Numbered from the stretch's first letter, positions 10,659 to 19,340 are shown. The stretch: 22,301 bases of DNA from Seminavis robusta (GCA_903772945.1 CAICTM010001810.1:1-22301); one strand, 5' to 3'. The notes: generated by a model from the sequence alone, not told the origin. A program made the numbers and translations.

Positions 10659-11491
10659 GGACCGTCCGACGTTTTTCACTCAGGATTTAAAAAATATTGA
10701 AATTTTGCATGACTGGAAACCCTTTGAAACAATCCCTTAATAAAAAACTATCCCCTAGATTTTCAACAATCCCTTTTAAAAACAATCCCTTATGAAACAA
10801 TCCCTTTATAACGATGTATCCTATCGACCGGCGCACATCGCTCAACAAAACGAAAAATCGAGCAAAAGCTGCTATCAAGATGGTGCTTCTCGCACCTCTT
10901 CTGGATCTTTTCGGCGATAGCTACCATAAACAAACTTGTTCGGAAAATAGTAGAGAAGAGGAAGAGACTTAACCTGCCACTCAGAGGTGCTCAGCAAGTC
11001 TTATACGGCTGTATCGCCAATTTTGCCTCCTATTTGCTGATTCTGTTATCTCTAAGGCTACAGCACCCCAAATGTGGCAGACAAGGGCTCTTTGCCACTC
11101 AGAGATATAAGAGAGAAAGTACCCAGAAGCAGAAGGTGTCTGCTCAGGCACAGCAAACGTTCTTTGAATTCGTGCAGCAGCAGCTTTAGCTCGATTTTTC
11201 GTGTTGTCGAGCAAAAAAAGCCTGACAATGGCCAGACCTTAGGATACATCGTAACTCTACCCTAATTATATGGTAGAGCTTCAAACTCTACCCAAGGACT
11301 ATCCGACCGTAAATCGTTTGCTCGATCGTTGCGGAACGCTCCAAGAGCAAACAATCCCTTATCAAACAATCCTTTAAATCTGGAAGAATCCCCTAAACAA
11401 TCCCTTAACAACAATCCCTTAAACAATCCCTTACACATTCTGAGTCAGTCTGGGCAATTCTAAATCCTGAGTGAAAAACGTCGAACGGTCC
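10659..11491. mobile_element. Inverted-repeat element, CAATCCCTTA family
   Basis: Terminal inverted repeats of 31 bp, 10659-10689 and 11461-11491, differ at one base and begin GGACCGTCCGACGTTTTTCA. Inside each end is an array of CAATCCCTTA-like units (about 10716-10812 and 11349-11436), both arrays reading the same way on the plus strand although the ends are inverted. A second inverted pair, 10840-10873 with 11179-11212 (31 of 34 matching), flanks the centre. The flanks CGGTAC|CGGACC on the left and GGTCC|CGGTAC on the right allow a 6-bp CGGTAC target duplication, but surrounding GGTAC repeats make this uncertain. There is no intact transposase, so it is non-autonomous, 833 bp. Confidence 0.85.
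10840..11212. repeat. Internal inverted pair inside the element
   Basis: Arms 10840-10873 and 11179-11212 match at 31 of 34 positions (core ACGAAAAATCGAGC, then AAAGCTGCT). Translated, both arms give TKNRAKAA on opposite strands. They look like inverted copies of one older sequence, possibly a captured or ancestral coding fragment. A minus-strand frame 11214-10981 spans most of the region but is not recognisable. Confidence 0.65.
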
Positions 11492-12074
11492 CGGTACGGA
11501 GGTGCCGGTGCATCTTTCCCAGATCGCTGATGTACATGTATCTCAAAGAGCAAAGATGCAGGATACCGGTACAGCTCCGGTACGGTACATAAATGTATAT
11601 TCCAGTTCTGAGAGAAATACTGAGACCCCGTACCTGTAGTAGGCATCCTACAGGAGGTATGCAGAGGTATCGAGGTACCCAACTCCTCGTATATGCTGGT
11701 CGATCGTTCCTCTATATTCCATTGTTCGTTTATACCGCTGAGAACGTCACCGCCTCAACCATAAGTAAAATGAAGCTCGCACCTCTACTACTCACTGTTA
11801 AGATAACAATGCACCTCTTTGGTTGAGTACGTTTTCGAAAAGCCCAAGTCATCGAAATCGCTCACTACTAGTATGTACCACTAGTAGTAGCACGCTCGAA
11901 AAAGCACAAGTCCTCAGAAACGACGCTACCACAAAAACACCACAAGTTCATGCAGATGCAATAAGAACAAACTCACTATTAGGCATAGCTAGGATGCTTA
12001 TCAAACTAAAGTAAACTCTACTGAGCACGAACAATGCAAAGATCCCCATGCAGACTGCCTGCAATGGTATCAGT
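11492..12074. other. Intergenic region with palindromic GGTACC blocks
   Basis: No convincing gene. It holds several GGTACC/CCGGTAC blocks (about 11490-11585 and 11670-11680) and a short hairpin CCTGTAG...CTACAGG near 11633-11656. Short plus-strand frames at 11593-11826 and 11823-12014 have no recognisable features. Confidence 0.45.
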
Positions 12075-13831
12075 CTAGATGGCAGCAGCAATATTCAAAA
12101 CTCTTCCTGTGTAGTAATGGTCGATCTTGCTGATGACCCAAGCTGGAGCTTTGCCAGAATTGACAAGTTTAGCCATGAGGTCCCAGAGTGGCTTCCTCCT
12201 GGCATAGGTAGACTTGCAAGCCCTGATCTCTTCAGGACTGAAGTTCTTGGCTGGCTTGTTTCCACCTCACCATCAATCCACTCTGTCCAAGCAAGGGCAA
12301 TATTCCTGTACTTGGATAGCTTGCTTGGCAGGCCTACAGTCAGCAGGAGTAGCCACCACGGCACTTCTGTACCTGAGGCTAGTCTGACCATTCCGGCTAG
12401 TTCTTTCCAAAGTCAATCCATTTCTAAAAAATTAGCATCTACCTGGCCAGGTGTGGCAATCCTAGGAGGCTGCACAGCAATCCTAAAAAGCAAACAAAAA
12501 TGCAGAGTTAGAAGCAGTAATAGACATGGTTGCAATAGCCAACAGGCACAATTCCACACTTGCCTGCAAATGTTGCCATTGAGTTTCCTCAGCTCCGCAC
12601 CAAGCCAAGTCTCCAACCAGCCTCTCAATGCAGCAGCCAAACTGTCGCGGGTCCTACCTTCCTGTGCAATGAGCTGCTGGAGCTGGTTGTGCTGTGCGAT
12701 AATCCGTGCCAGAATCTCCTCGTTCGTTCGTACCAGCTGCTGCATTTGCATAGCCATCAACTGCCGAGACTCATTCACAACTTGACGACTGCTTGCCTGG
12801 CCTGTCGTAGTTCCCTGGCCCATTGTAGTTCCCGTCGTGCCACCAGCCGTGCCGCCGCCACCTCCAGTATCCATCGGCTCGATTTCGTTGATGTGGAGCT
12901 TGGTGTTGTGCGTCCAAATCGAGAAAGGCACTTTCACCACAGGGTTGACGCCCACAGGAAGATCATCCTTGATGGACGAATAAGCTTGTACAATCCTGGT
13001 ACGAACCGGAGAATCCATCCTCTCCTCCCAAGATTCGTCAAGGGTGGCCCACAAAAGAGGCAGAGCCAATTGCAGCGAAATGTCGTTGACACCACTGTAG
13101 AAATTGTGGGTATTAGGCACGACTGATCGGTCAACCATTTGGGAGTCACTCTCTTGGCATCCGGATTTAGCTTGTAGGCAATCTAGGAGCCCCCATGCAA
13201 AGCTTTTTGGCAACACGGGCGTCGATCCAGGGCTGTTCAGGCAAAATGTAGGCATCAACAACCCGTCCAGACAAGCGAGCCTTCCAGCGACCTCGAATGT
13301 CAACTTCGTCAGCAGTAGCACCCATCCCTCTTGCCAGAGTTGCAGCAAACTTCCGAATGCTGTGACTCCCAAGAACACCAGCAATGAGGACCACCACAGC
13401 CAGAAATGGAGCCGACAAAAGACAGCCTTGAAAATGTTGCGGTAGGCTGCGTTGCAGTGCTTGGGAGCCAACTTGGGATCGCTTTCGGGAGTAAAGAGGA
13501 ATGCATTTTCCCGACCAGCGGCGCCATACCCATAGTTGAAGGACGCCTCCATGTAATTGGCCAATCCGAACATAGCACAAATTGGATTCTGCTCAACATT
13601 TTTGAAGTCAACGTCGGTCGTACCATATGCACGCACTTTCAAGTAGTTGGCAACATGGTGTGGTTGGATGCCGACCGCCTTGGTGTACGTCCTCTTGTAC
13701 AGCCAGCTCATGAATTTTACGAAGAGTCCATGGTAATCTCGGTTGTACTTGGGCTGTTCCGTGGGTGCTTCAGGAAGTTCCGGCACGTCTTCCAAGCCAA
13801 TGGCTTGTCCATCATTGGCATTGTTGGCCAT
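12075..13831 (-). pseudogene. Crypton-like tyrosine recombinase, decayed and internally deleted
   Basis: Reading leftward from ATG 13831, a frame-A segment gives a core-binding-like start (GIQPHHVANYLKVRAYG) and then NPICAMFGLANYM. Between these, the region that carries the first catalytic Arg in this family seems missing. Near 13,390-13,420 the family signal moves to another frame with HSIR (13364-13353), RGRWK (13295-13281) and VDAYI (Tyr codon 13250-13248): the HxxR, H/W and Tyr boxes. Further register changes lie near 13,190, near 13,130 and near 12,270, and there is an in-frame TGA at 12413-12415. The tail has a Gly/Thr stretch, a coiled coil (MQMQQLVRTNEEILARI), a probable intron 12563-12483, and a C-terminal module (GNKPAKNFSPEEI, YARRKPLWDLM) ending at TAG 12075. 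Frame A alone stays open for 472 codons by chance. Several lesions argue for a dead copy, though assembly indels could explain some. Confidence 0.7.
12483..12563 (-). other. Probable GC-AG intron in the recombinase relic
   Basis: GCAAGT follows TTTGCAG at 12564, and the acceptor TTTTTAG ends at 12483. Splicing joins NIC to RIAVQPPR through an AG|G arginine codon, which fits the expected protein. The 81-bp intron is a multiple of three and has no stop, so retention would also stay in frame. Confidence 0.55.
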
Positions 13832-13922
13832 GGTGGAGGAATTGTTTGGTCAACTAAGCAATTGTTGGTTGCTGAGCTGGAATTTTGGCAGAGTTCCTTT
13901 ATAGAGTTGAAGGAATGAAAAT

Positions 13923-13988
13923 AATGAGCTCTGAAATGAAGAAATGAAGAAATGAAGAAATGAACTGAACTGAACTGAACTGAACTGC
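13923..13988. repeat. Microsatellites (GAAATGAA)n and (TGAAC)n
   Basis: About four copies of GAAATGAA at 13932-13963 run into about five copies of TGAAC at 13961-13987, directly upstream of the recombinase relic's start. Confidence 0.85.
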
Positions 13989-14025
13989 TAGCTACCGGTA
14001 TAGCTAGAGGATCGATCGCCTCGAT

Positions 14026-14235
14026 CCTACGGGAATCGCACGTTGTTTGCCTCTTGGTTGAGTATACAGGAACGATTCGTACGTCGATGGCTTGAGTATG
14101 CGACAACGGCGTAGAAACGATCGATCCATACTGGGATTCGTATGGCGATGGCTTGAGTATGCGACTGTAGGATCCAACGATCGATCCGTACTGGGAGCTG
14201 GTTGCACGATTGATTGAGTATACCGTACTGGCAAA
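14026..14235. repeat. Degenerate ~60-bp tandem repeat
   Basis: Units share GATGGCTTGAGTATGCGAC and ACGATCGATCC.TACTGGGA. The two clearest lie at about 14083-14142 and 14143-14203, with weaker partial units on either side (TTGGTTGAGTATACAGGAACG on the left, TTGATTGAGTATACCGTACTGG on the right). No coding role is visible. Confidence 0.7.
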
Positions 14236-14487
14236 CTGAGAGAGGAAAGAGAGAGGCACGCATTCATTGGATACCTCCTGTGGCTACTTAAGGCAAAATC
14301 GGAATCCTCTCAGTATAATTGCATCCTGGGTAGCCTGAGCTGTGATCAGGATGAAGTGACGTTTTGTAACAGTACATATGCGGGACGCACATGTGCGGAC
14401 TGGAAGCATCCAAAATGTAAAGGTATGGACAGTGCGAGCATCGATACCGAAGTAGTTGTTCTCTTATCCTGATTCCAATATTGCAGC

Positions 14488-15114
14488 ATGTCTGACATTT
14501 TCTATGTTTGTCTTTTTCATCGTGAAGGAATTGAGCTACCGTCTTTACCTCCATTCCGCCCCGCCGAGACGTGCAATCTAAATGAGGAGATTGTCATGTG
14601 TGACGATGGTATCAATGGTTGCCTGGGTCTGGATGCAAGGAACTGTACCATACTATGTTCGGGTTCGGTTTGCAATCAAGCATCGTTTGAAGACTCCGTT
14701 GTGGCTTGCATAGATCTTGCGGAAGCTGGATGGTTTACCATCTACCCCGGAGAGGCCTGTGTGTCTGCCACCTTCTTCAGGAGCATTGTTACCCGTCAAA
14801 ACAGCTGTGTGGGCACCTCATTTGTGGATTCCTACGTCAGTTGTGTTGGACAGGCTGGTTGCCCCGAAACATCTGTGTTCTTCGATGAGTGTAGCTGCTG
14901 TGATGGCCTCCAATGTCCATTTGGTGTGCCGGCATGTGAAGGTAACATTGAAGCCATTTGTAGCAGAGTTGTGGATGGAGATACATGCACTTGTCAGGGT
15001 TTTCCTGCTTGCGAGGAGGAGCACGTAGCAGGCTGTCCTGAATCCGACAGCAGTGTGCAAAAGAAGAGCGGCTTGTTCTCGTCCAAGGGCGGGGATCCTG
15101 CATTCTGGCCTTAG
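14488..15114 (+). CDS. Cysteine-rich repeat protein, 208 aa
   Basis: The ORF runs from ATG 14488 (an in-frame TGA lies 21 bases upstream) to TAG at 15112-15114. About two dozen Cys are spread through it, with a recurring pattern of C, then a few residues, F..S...C: NQASFEDSVVAC, SATFFRSIV, GTSFVDSYVSC, ETSVFFDECSCC. This suggests stacked, disulfide-linked turns in an extracellular protein, but no signal peptide is visible at this start. CAG acceptor-like sites sit just before the ATG (14486) and an AAG precedes GAATTGAGC near 14526, so this may be the last exon of a longer gene with a secretory first exon that I could not find. The tail KKSGLFSSKGGDPAFWP is basic and ends abruptly. No function is assigned; being coding is likely. 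Confidence 0.65.
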   Translation: MSDIFYVCLFHREGIELPSLPPFRPAETCNLNEEIVMCDDGINGCLGLDARNCTILCSGSVCNQASFEDSVVACIDLAEAGWFTIYPGEACVSATFFRSIVTRQNSCVGTSFVDSYVSCVGQAGCPETSVFFDECSCCDGLQCPFGVPACEGNIEAICSRVVDGDTCTCQGFPACEEEHVAGCPESDSSVQKKSGLFSSKGGDPAFWP

Positions 15115-15221
15115 TAGATGCGTGCTACTACAAAATTTTGTATGAATAGCAGTTCCTTTTAGGTGCCGTAGCCTTCGAAGCGTGCGAATACAAGCAAGGT
15201 CTCCATAACAAATAAATCTGG

Positions 15222-15405
15222 AAGTATTCATGGTGGTCTGGAATCAAGGGGCAATCCTGTTGGTGCATTCGCAAGCCACACTCACAGGAGCCTGTCTATC
15301 ATGCGGTAGGCATGGAAGCAGCTCCAGGTATCTACTGTAATAGCTACTTTGCTGGTAGCTAGCAGGAAGGAAGGAAGGAAGGAACCTCCAAACCAAAGAC
15401 AGAAC
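15222..15405 (+). repeat. Dispersed repeat R-B, copy 2
   Basis: Direct-orientation match to 2918-3092 (TCCTGTTGGTGCATT, CTCACAGGAGCCTGTCTATC, CTACTGTAATAGCTACT). A (GGAA)5 run at 15364-15383 expands what is a single GGAA near 3070 in copy 1. It follows the cysteine-rich gene on the plus strand. In copy 1 the same sequence trails the giant gene on the minus strand. Confidence 0.75.
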
Positions 15406-16167
15406 AAAATGAGAAAAAAGGTTCCCCGAAACGCGTGGGATACAGTAGCTCGTGGGATGCAGGATGCAGACTGACACTCACAGACTAGGCAGTGCTCGGA
15501 AGTGCGCGTCATAGACAAAACAGAACAGATCTTTCCCGGCCACAGTTTGTAAAAATGAAATACCAACTGGTTAGACCACAAGCATCCTAGCTCTAGCTAG
15601 CTAGCTACCTAGTACTATCATTGATAAATGCATGCCAGAGTTAATTGTTTTTGCGGCCCTTTTCAACACCCGAGGCCGCAAACAGTTTCTCTCTTTAGAT
15701 TATTCAGGCCAATCTTCTCTGTCCAATACGAATCTCATCCAAAATGTGGTCCAAATGCAGGGCTATCAGCGCCGCCAGCAGAATGTCGAACTCAGTGATA
15801 ACCACGTAGCCAGAAGCCATACCCATAGCAGCTATATATATATTATTTGGTCCAGCAAAGGTGGGGAGGGTGGTTGCTTCCCAACTATTGGTGCGCCACA
15901 GCATCAAAGAAATAACCCTTCTTTCCCTCTGATGCTGTGCCCCGAGACTTTCTAATTTTCAGCCAGAGGGGCCTTCCCAAGCCAAGCCAACAAGGTCTGT
16001 CTCACAGGCTAGCTACAGTGTCTCAATTGGAAGAAAGCAAAAGGTGGATGACTGCGAGACTTCCCTTTAAAAAACACTGAGGTCATGAACAGTTTGGGAG
16101 ATAGTGTAGCTCTCGTTGCATGCTGCAGGCTCCAAGACAAACCGTGTCCCAGGTTGTCCCTGGAACC
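15406..16167. other. Intergenic, no convincing gene
   Basis: It contains a CTAGCTAGCTAGCTA run at about 15596-15610 and a TATATATATATTAT run at 15835-15848. A minus-strand frame 15907-15704 includes a hydrophobic stretch (ITEFDILLAALIALHLDHIL), but it is too short and weak to call a gene. Confidence 0.4.
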
Positions 16168-18623
16168 CTACTTTGACAGGCAGTAGTCAGCTGCATCACC
16201 ATCACAACACAGAGTGCAACAAGAGCACTCTACTACAGGATTGCCTGTGCCACCACTTGGCAAACAGTCAGCTGCCACTTCAAAGAAGCCCTCCTTGAAA
16301 GGATCTGCCAGAGTGCAGATAGATGATGGAATGGACCCAGAAAGGTCATTCTCGTTTACAATAAATCGACGTAAATTTGTCAGAGCAGAAAGCTGTGCTG
16401 GTACTGTGCCATGGAACTTGTTGTTGGAAATGTCGAACGTGTATAGATTTGTCAAAAGCTGCAGTCCTGTGCTTATGGTGCCAGTGAAGCCACAGTTGGA
16501 GACCCGAAGTAAACCTAAGTTGGTACATTCTGTAAAGAGTTCCTCTGGTAGGGATCCATCCATATGGGTCCGACTGATATCAAGTTCTCTGAGAGTGTCT
16601 TTCAGAAGTCCTATTTCGGATGGGATGGTTCCACGTAAAGGGTTCCCTTGAAACTGGAGGATGACTCGATTAAGACCTATTTCGGATGGGATGGTTCCAA
16701 TCAAGGGTTTCACTTCCAGGTGCACTCTGTGTGGATTGTCTCGGTGCAATGCTCCAATTTCGGTGGGTAGAGTTCCTGTAAGCTACATGTACAAGCAATG
16801 GAACAGACATGAGAAGTAATTATGAGTAGTTTGCCCGCGAAAGATCGTTTCTCTTGCATTCCTGACATGAGGCTACGTACCAAATTATCCTCGAAGTGGA
16901 GATGGAGACGGAACATTTTGCCAGTCAGAAAGAGCTCTGTAGGAATAGATCCGGACAAGCTGTTTGAACCAAAATAAAGATGAGTTCCATCAAAGAGTCC
17001 AACTTCTGTGGGCACTGTCCCTGTTAGTGAATTGTTTGAAAAAGAGAACGAGGAGAGCTTGTTTCGAAACAATTCCACAGGAATACTTCCTGTTAGTCGG
17101 TTCCCATGAAAGCCTATTGATTCCAGTGCTGGAAGACTTGCAAGTTCTGTGGGCAGAGGTCCGTTCAATCCATTGTTCGCTGATAATGGAAGCAAGCTAA
17201 GCATAAGTACAGGAATCCTGCATTTTGGTTCTTGTTGTGGTCAACAACAAAATTAGAAAAGAACTCACAAAGTCGCAACTCAGTAATGCTCTTCTCTCCG
17301 CCACAAGAAATCCCTGCCCATTGACATTCATGAACACCTGTAAGCCACCTAGTTGCCACTAACTCCGAATCCCAGATTTCAATCCAACATGTTTCATCAT
17401 TTGCAGTTGTAGATGGCCCACAATTGATCCAGTCAATCTCCCGGGATGTTTGAAAGTAAGTCAATGTCATGATGAACGGCTGAAGAAGATTGTTGGCATC
17501 TGTGCTGAGCTGCAGAGCATCCTCAAACACAATCCAATCAAGAGCCTTGAACTTTGGCTGAGTGGGTTCTGGCTCATCATTCTTGGGAAAATAGCCAGGT
17601 CCAAAAGCTTCTTCAATTTTGTTTTGAATATCCTGCAAAACAAAATTCCGAAAGGAAGTGGGAGTCTGAGTCTCTGCATCACCTTCTTTGCTGCTGCAGA
17701 GATCAGCCCCACAGATGGAACCAAAAATCACTCCAACAATTAGAAGGCTACCAATGAGAACATAGATCATAAGAGTCATCGAGGTTGGTATGTTTTTCCC
17801 AGGCAAATTGCCGGGTCGAGCAATCTGTGTAGGTTCCACATGTTCGTCTACTTGGGTGGCCACAGCCAATCCACTATTGTTGTCAGTGGGAGTGGTGGCT
17901 TGGTCATCTGTCGTGCTTTGATTCCATGCGTCCGTGCTTGACGTAAGCTCTTCAACATGAGAAGAAGAAGTAGCCCCCCCTACAAATGAAGGCATGAATG
18001 TTGCAGTTCTCTGGGGATCAGTCCCGGGGGCCACTGCAAATGCTCCTGGATTCATGGTAGCCGTATCTGACAGATTTTGCCCACTAGGCAAGCTTGGTTG
18101 CGGAACAGCAGCAAGCTCGTCCTCGAGACCAATTTCCTCTCCTGCGGACTTGTCGCCTGTTGTGCTGGGACGGTCATCTGGACATGACGGACTTTTGTTC
18201 GTAGCTTGAAGAAGATTGCTTTTTTGCTCTTGTACTGCCTTCGAAACAAAAGCATCCTTCCTTTTCTTCGTCTTCTCTGGTTTCCTCTCCCGTGGAGTCG
18301 TCGCCTTTTGTGCTGGGATGGTCCTCTAGACCAGCTGCTGCTGAAGGAGTGTTGCCGGCATCTTGAGGATGATTCTGTATTTGATCTTGTACTGCTTTCA
18401 AAATAGAGATATCCTCTTCCCTTTCTTCCTCTCCCATGTGGTTGTCACCTGTTGTACTGGGATGCTGCTGCGATGACCTCCCCATTTCCTCTCTCTTTGC
18501 TAGCTCATCTTCTCTCTGTTGCACCTCCAATTCAAACAGCTTTCTAAGCTCCATCTTTTTATTGACCTCCTGGCTTCTGGCAGCCAAGGTATCCATCCTA
18601 GTCACCTCTTCCTCATCATCCAT
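16168..18623 (-). CDS. LRR single-pass membrane protein, 3 exons, one apparent frameshift
   Basis: Inferred exons: 18623-17269, 17179-16881, 16782-16168. Introns 17268-17180 (89 bp, GTGAGT...CAG) and 16880-16783 (98 bp, GTACGT...TAG) restore the LRR register (ITELRL+SNNGLNGPLPTEL; HFEDNL+LTGTLPTEIG). With one base removed near 18254-18270 the product is 755 aa. Order: acidic coiled coil (MDTLAARSQEVNKKMELRKL); two related acidic repeats (LKAVQDQ and SKAVQEQ); membrane segment ~282-304 (YVLIGSLLIVGVIFGSIC); the LRR cap motif CQWAGISC; then about ten plant-type LRRs (L.G.IP.E.) from ~445, and a Cys-rich tail (CSCCTLCCDGDAADYC). There is no kinase domain. By analogy with diatom LRR proteins I infer type II topology with the LRRs outside. 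The frame extends upstream as MPRMIFPQRSR, but those codons lie in the adjacent mobile element, so ATG 18623 is preferred. The frameshift may be an assembly error or a true break. Confidence 0.8.
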
Positions 18624-18647
18624 TTGGGCTGGACGTTCCGAACCTCT

Positions 18648-19052
18648 GGACCTCTGTGGAAATATCATTCGTGGCAAAATACTTAAGAGACGATACTCCG
18701 AGGAATAGGAGACGATCGAAATGATTTAAGAGACGAAAGCAATCGTCTCCTATATTTAGGAGACGATTCAGTAGGAGACATTCCAATTAGGAGACGAAAG
18801 TTTCGAAATAGGAGACGATCCGAAAGATTTAGGAGACGATACCATACAGTTTACATGGTACACTTAGGAGACGATCCAAAAGATTTAGGAGACGATCCGT
18901 TGAAAATAGGAGACGTTTTAAGAGGAGACAAAAGATTTAGGAGATGATCCGTTTCGTCTCCTATTTTTAGGAGACGAAATCCATTAAATAGGAGACGATC
19001 AAAAGGATTTAGGAGACGAAAAGTAGCACGACTCGAGTTTCCACAGAGGTCC
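18648..19052. mobile_element. MITE-like element, CGTCTCC family, copy 2
   Basis: The ends are a perfect inverted repeat of GGACCTCTGTGGAAA (18648-18662 and 19038-19052), almost identical to copy 1. The body holds about eleven exact GGAGACG motifs on the plus strand, two inverted CGTCTCC and several one-base variants. In part of it the motif recurs every ~21 bp with spacer GATCCGAAAGATTT. There is no ORF and no clear target duplication. Its left end is 25 bp from the ATG of the LRR gene, so any 5' leader of that gene must start in or near the element. Confidence 0.75.
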
Positions 19053-19100
19053 TGTTGTGCTGTTGTGGTGGATGGAGGATGAATCGAGCAAGCACCAATA

Positions 19101-19340
19101 CCGGTAGGCCTCTAAATCTTATAATGTTTTTAGAAATGGTGGTGGGTTACTATGGCTGTCTGGAGTGACGCTGTCTCGGCTATGGCTTACATGTGCCACT
19201 GTACGGTACGGTGCCACGTTTTGGCATCGGCAAAAACATTTGTTTTTGAGTTAGGGTCAAGGTCTTTTTTTTTACCACTTCATGTTTGCGCAGGACCGGT
19301 CTGTCCAGATATCTGTACCGGTACTACCGGTAGCACCACC
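19101..19340. repeat. Dispersed repeat R-A, copy 2 (uninterrupted)
   Basis: It matches R-A copy 1 at both ends (CCGGTAGGCCTCTAAATCTT at 19101; GGCATCGGCA and TTTTGAGTTAGGGTCAAGGTC at 19223-19264) and finishes in ACCGGT-rich sequence. It lacks the insertion present in copy 1. Confidence 0.6.

Noticed and set aside
10716..11436. CAATCCCTTA arrays as telomere-like sequence
   Set aside because: They are not tandem CCCTAA, they are interrupted by variable spacers, and they are enclosed by inverted ends of an internal element.
12413..13831. A single intact 472-residue protein
   Set aside because: The recombinase motifs HSIR, RGRWK and VDAYI are in another frame, so much of this frame's middle is not the true product.
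16214..16651. Plus-strand ORF of 145 codons
   Set aside because: It is antisense to the LRR exon, whose frame shows regular leucine-rich repeats.
18624..18677. Upstream start of the LRR protein (MPRMIFPQRSR...)
   Set aside because: The first 11 codons or so lie at or inside the mobile element's inverted end. The MDDEEE start at 18623 precedes the acidic coiled coil and fits better.
18690..19030. Regularly spaced GGAGACG repeats resembling a CRISPR array
   Set aside because: Repeats are only 7-12 bp, irregular, occur in both orientations and sit inside inverted-repeat ends next to spliced eukaryotic genes. No cas genes are present.
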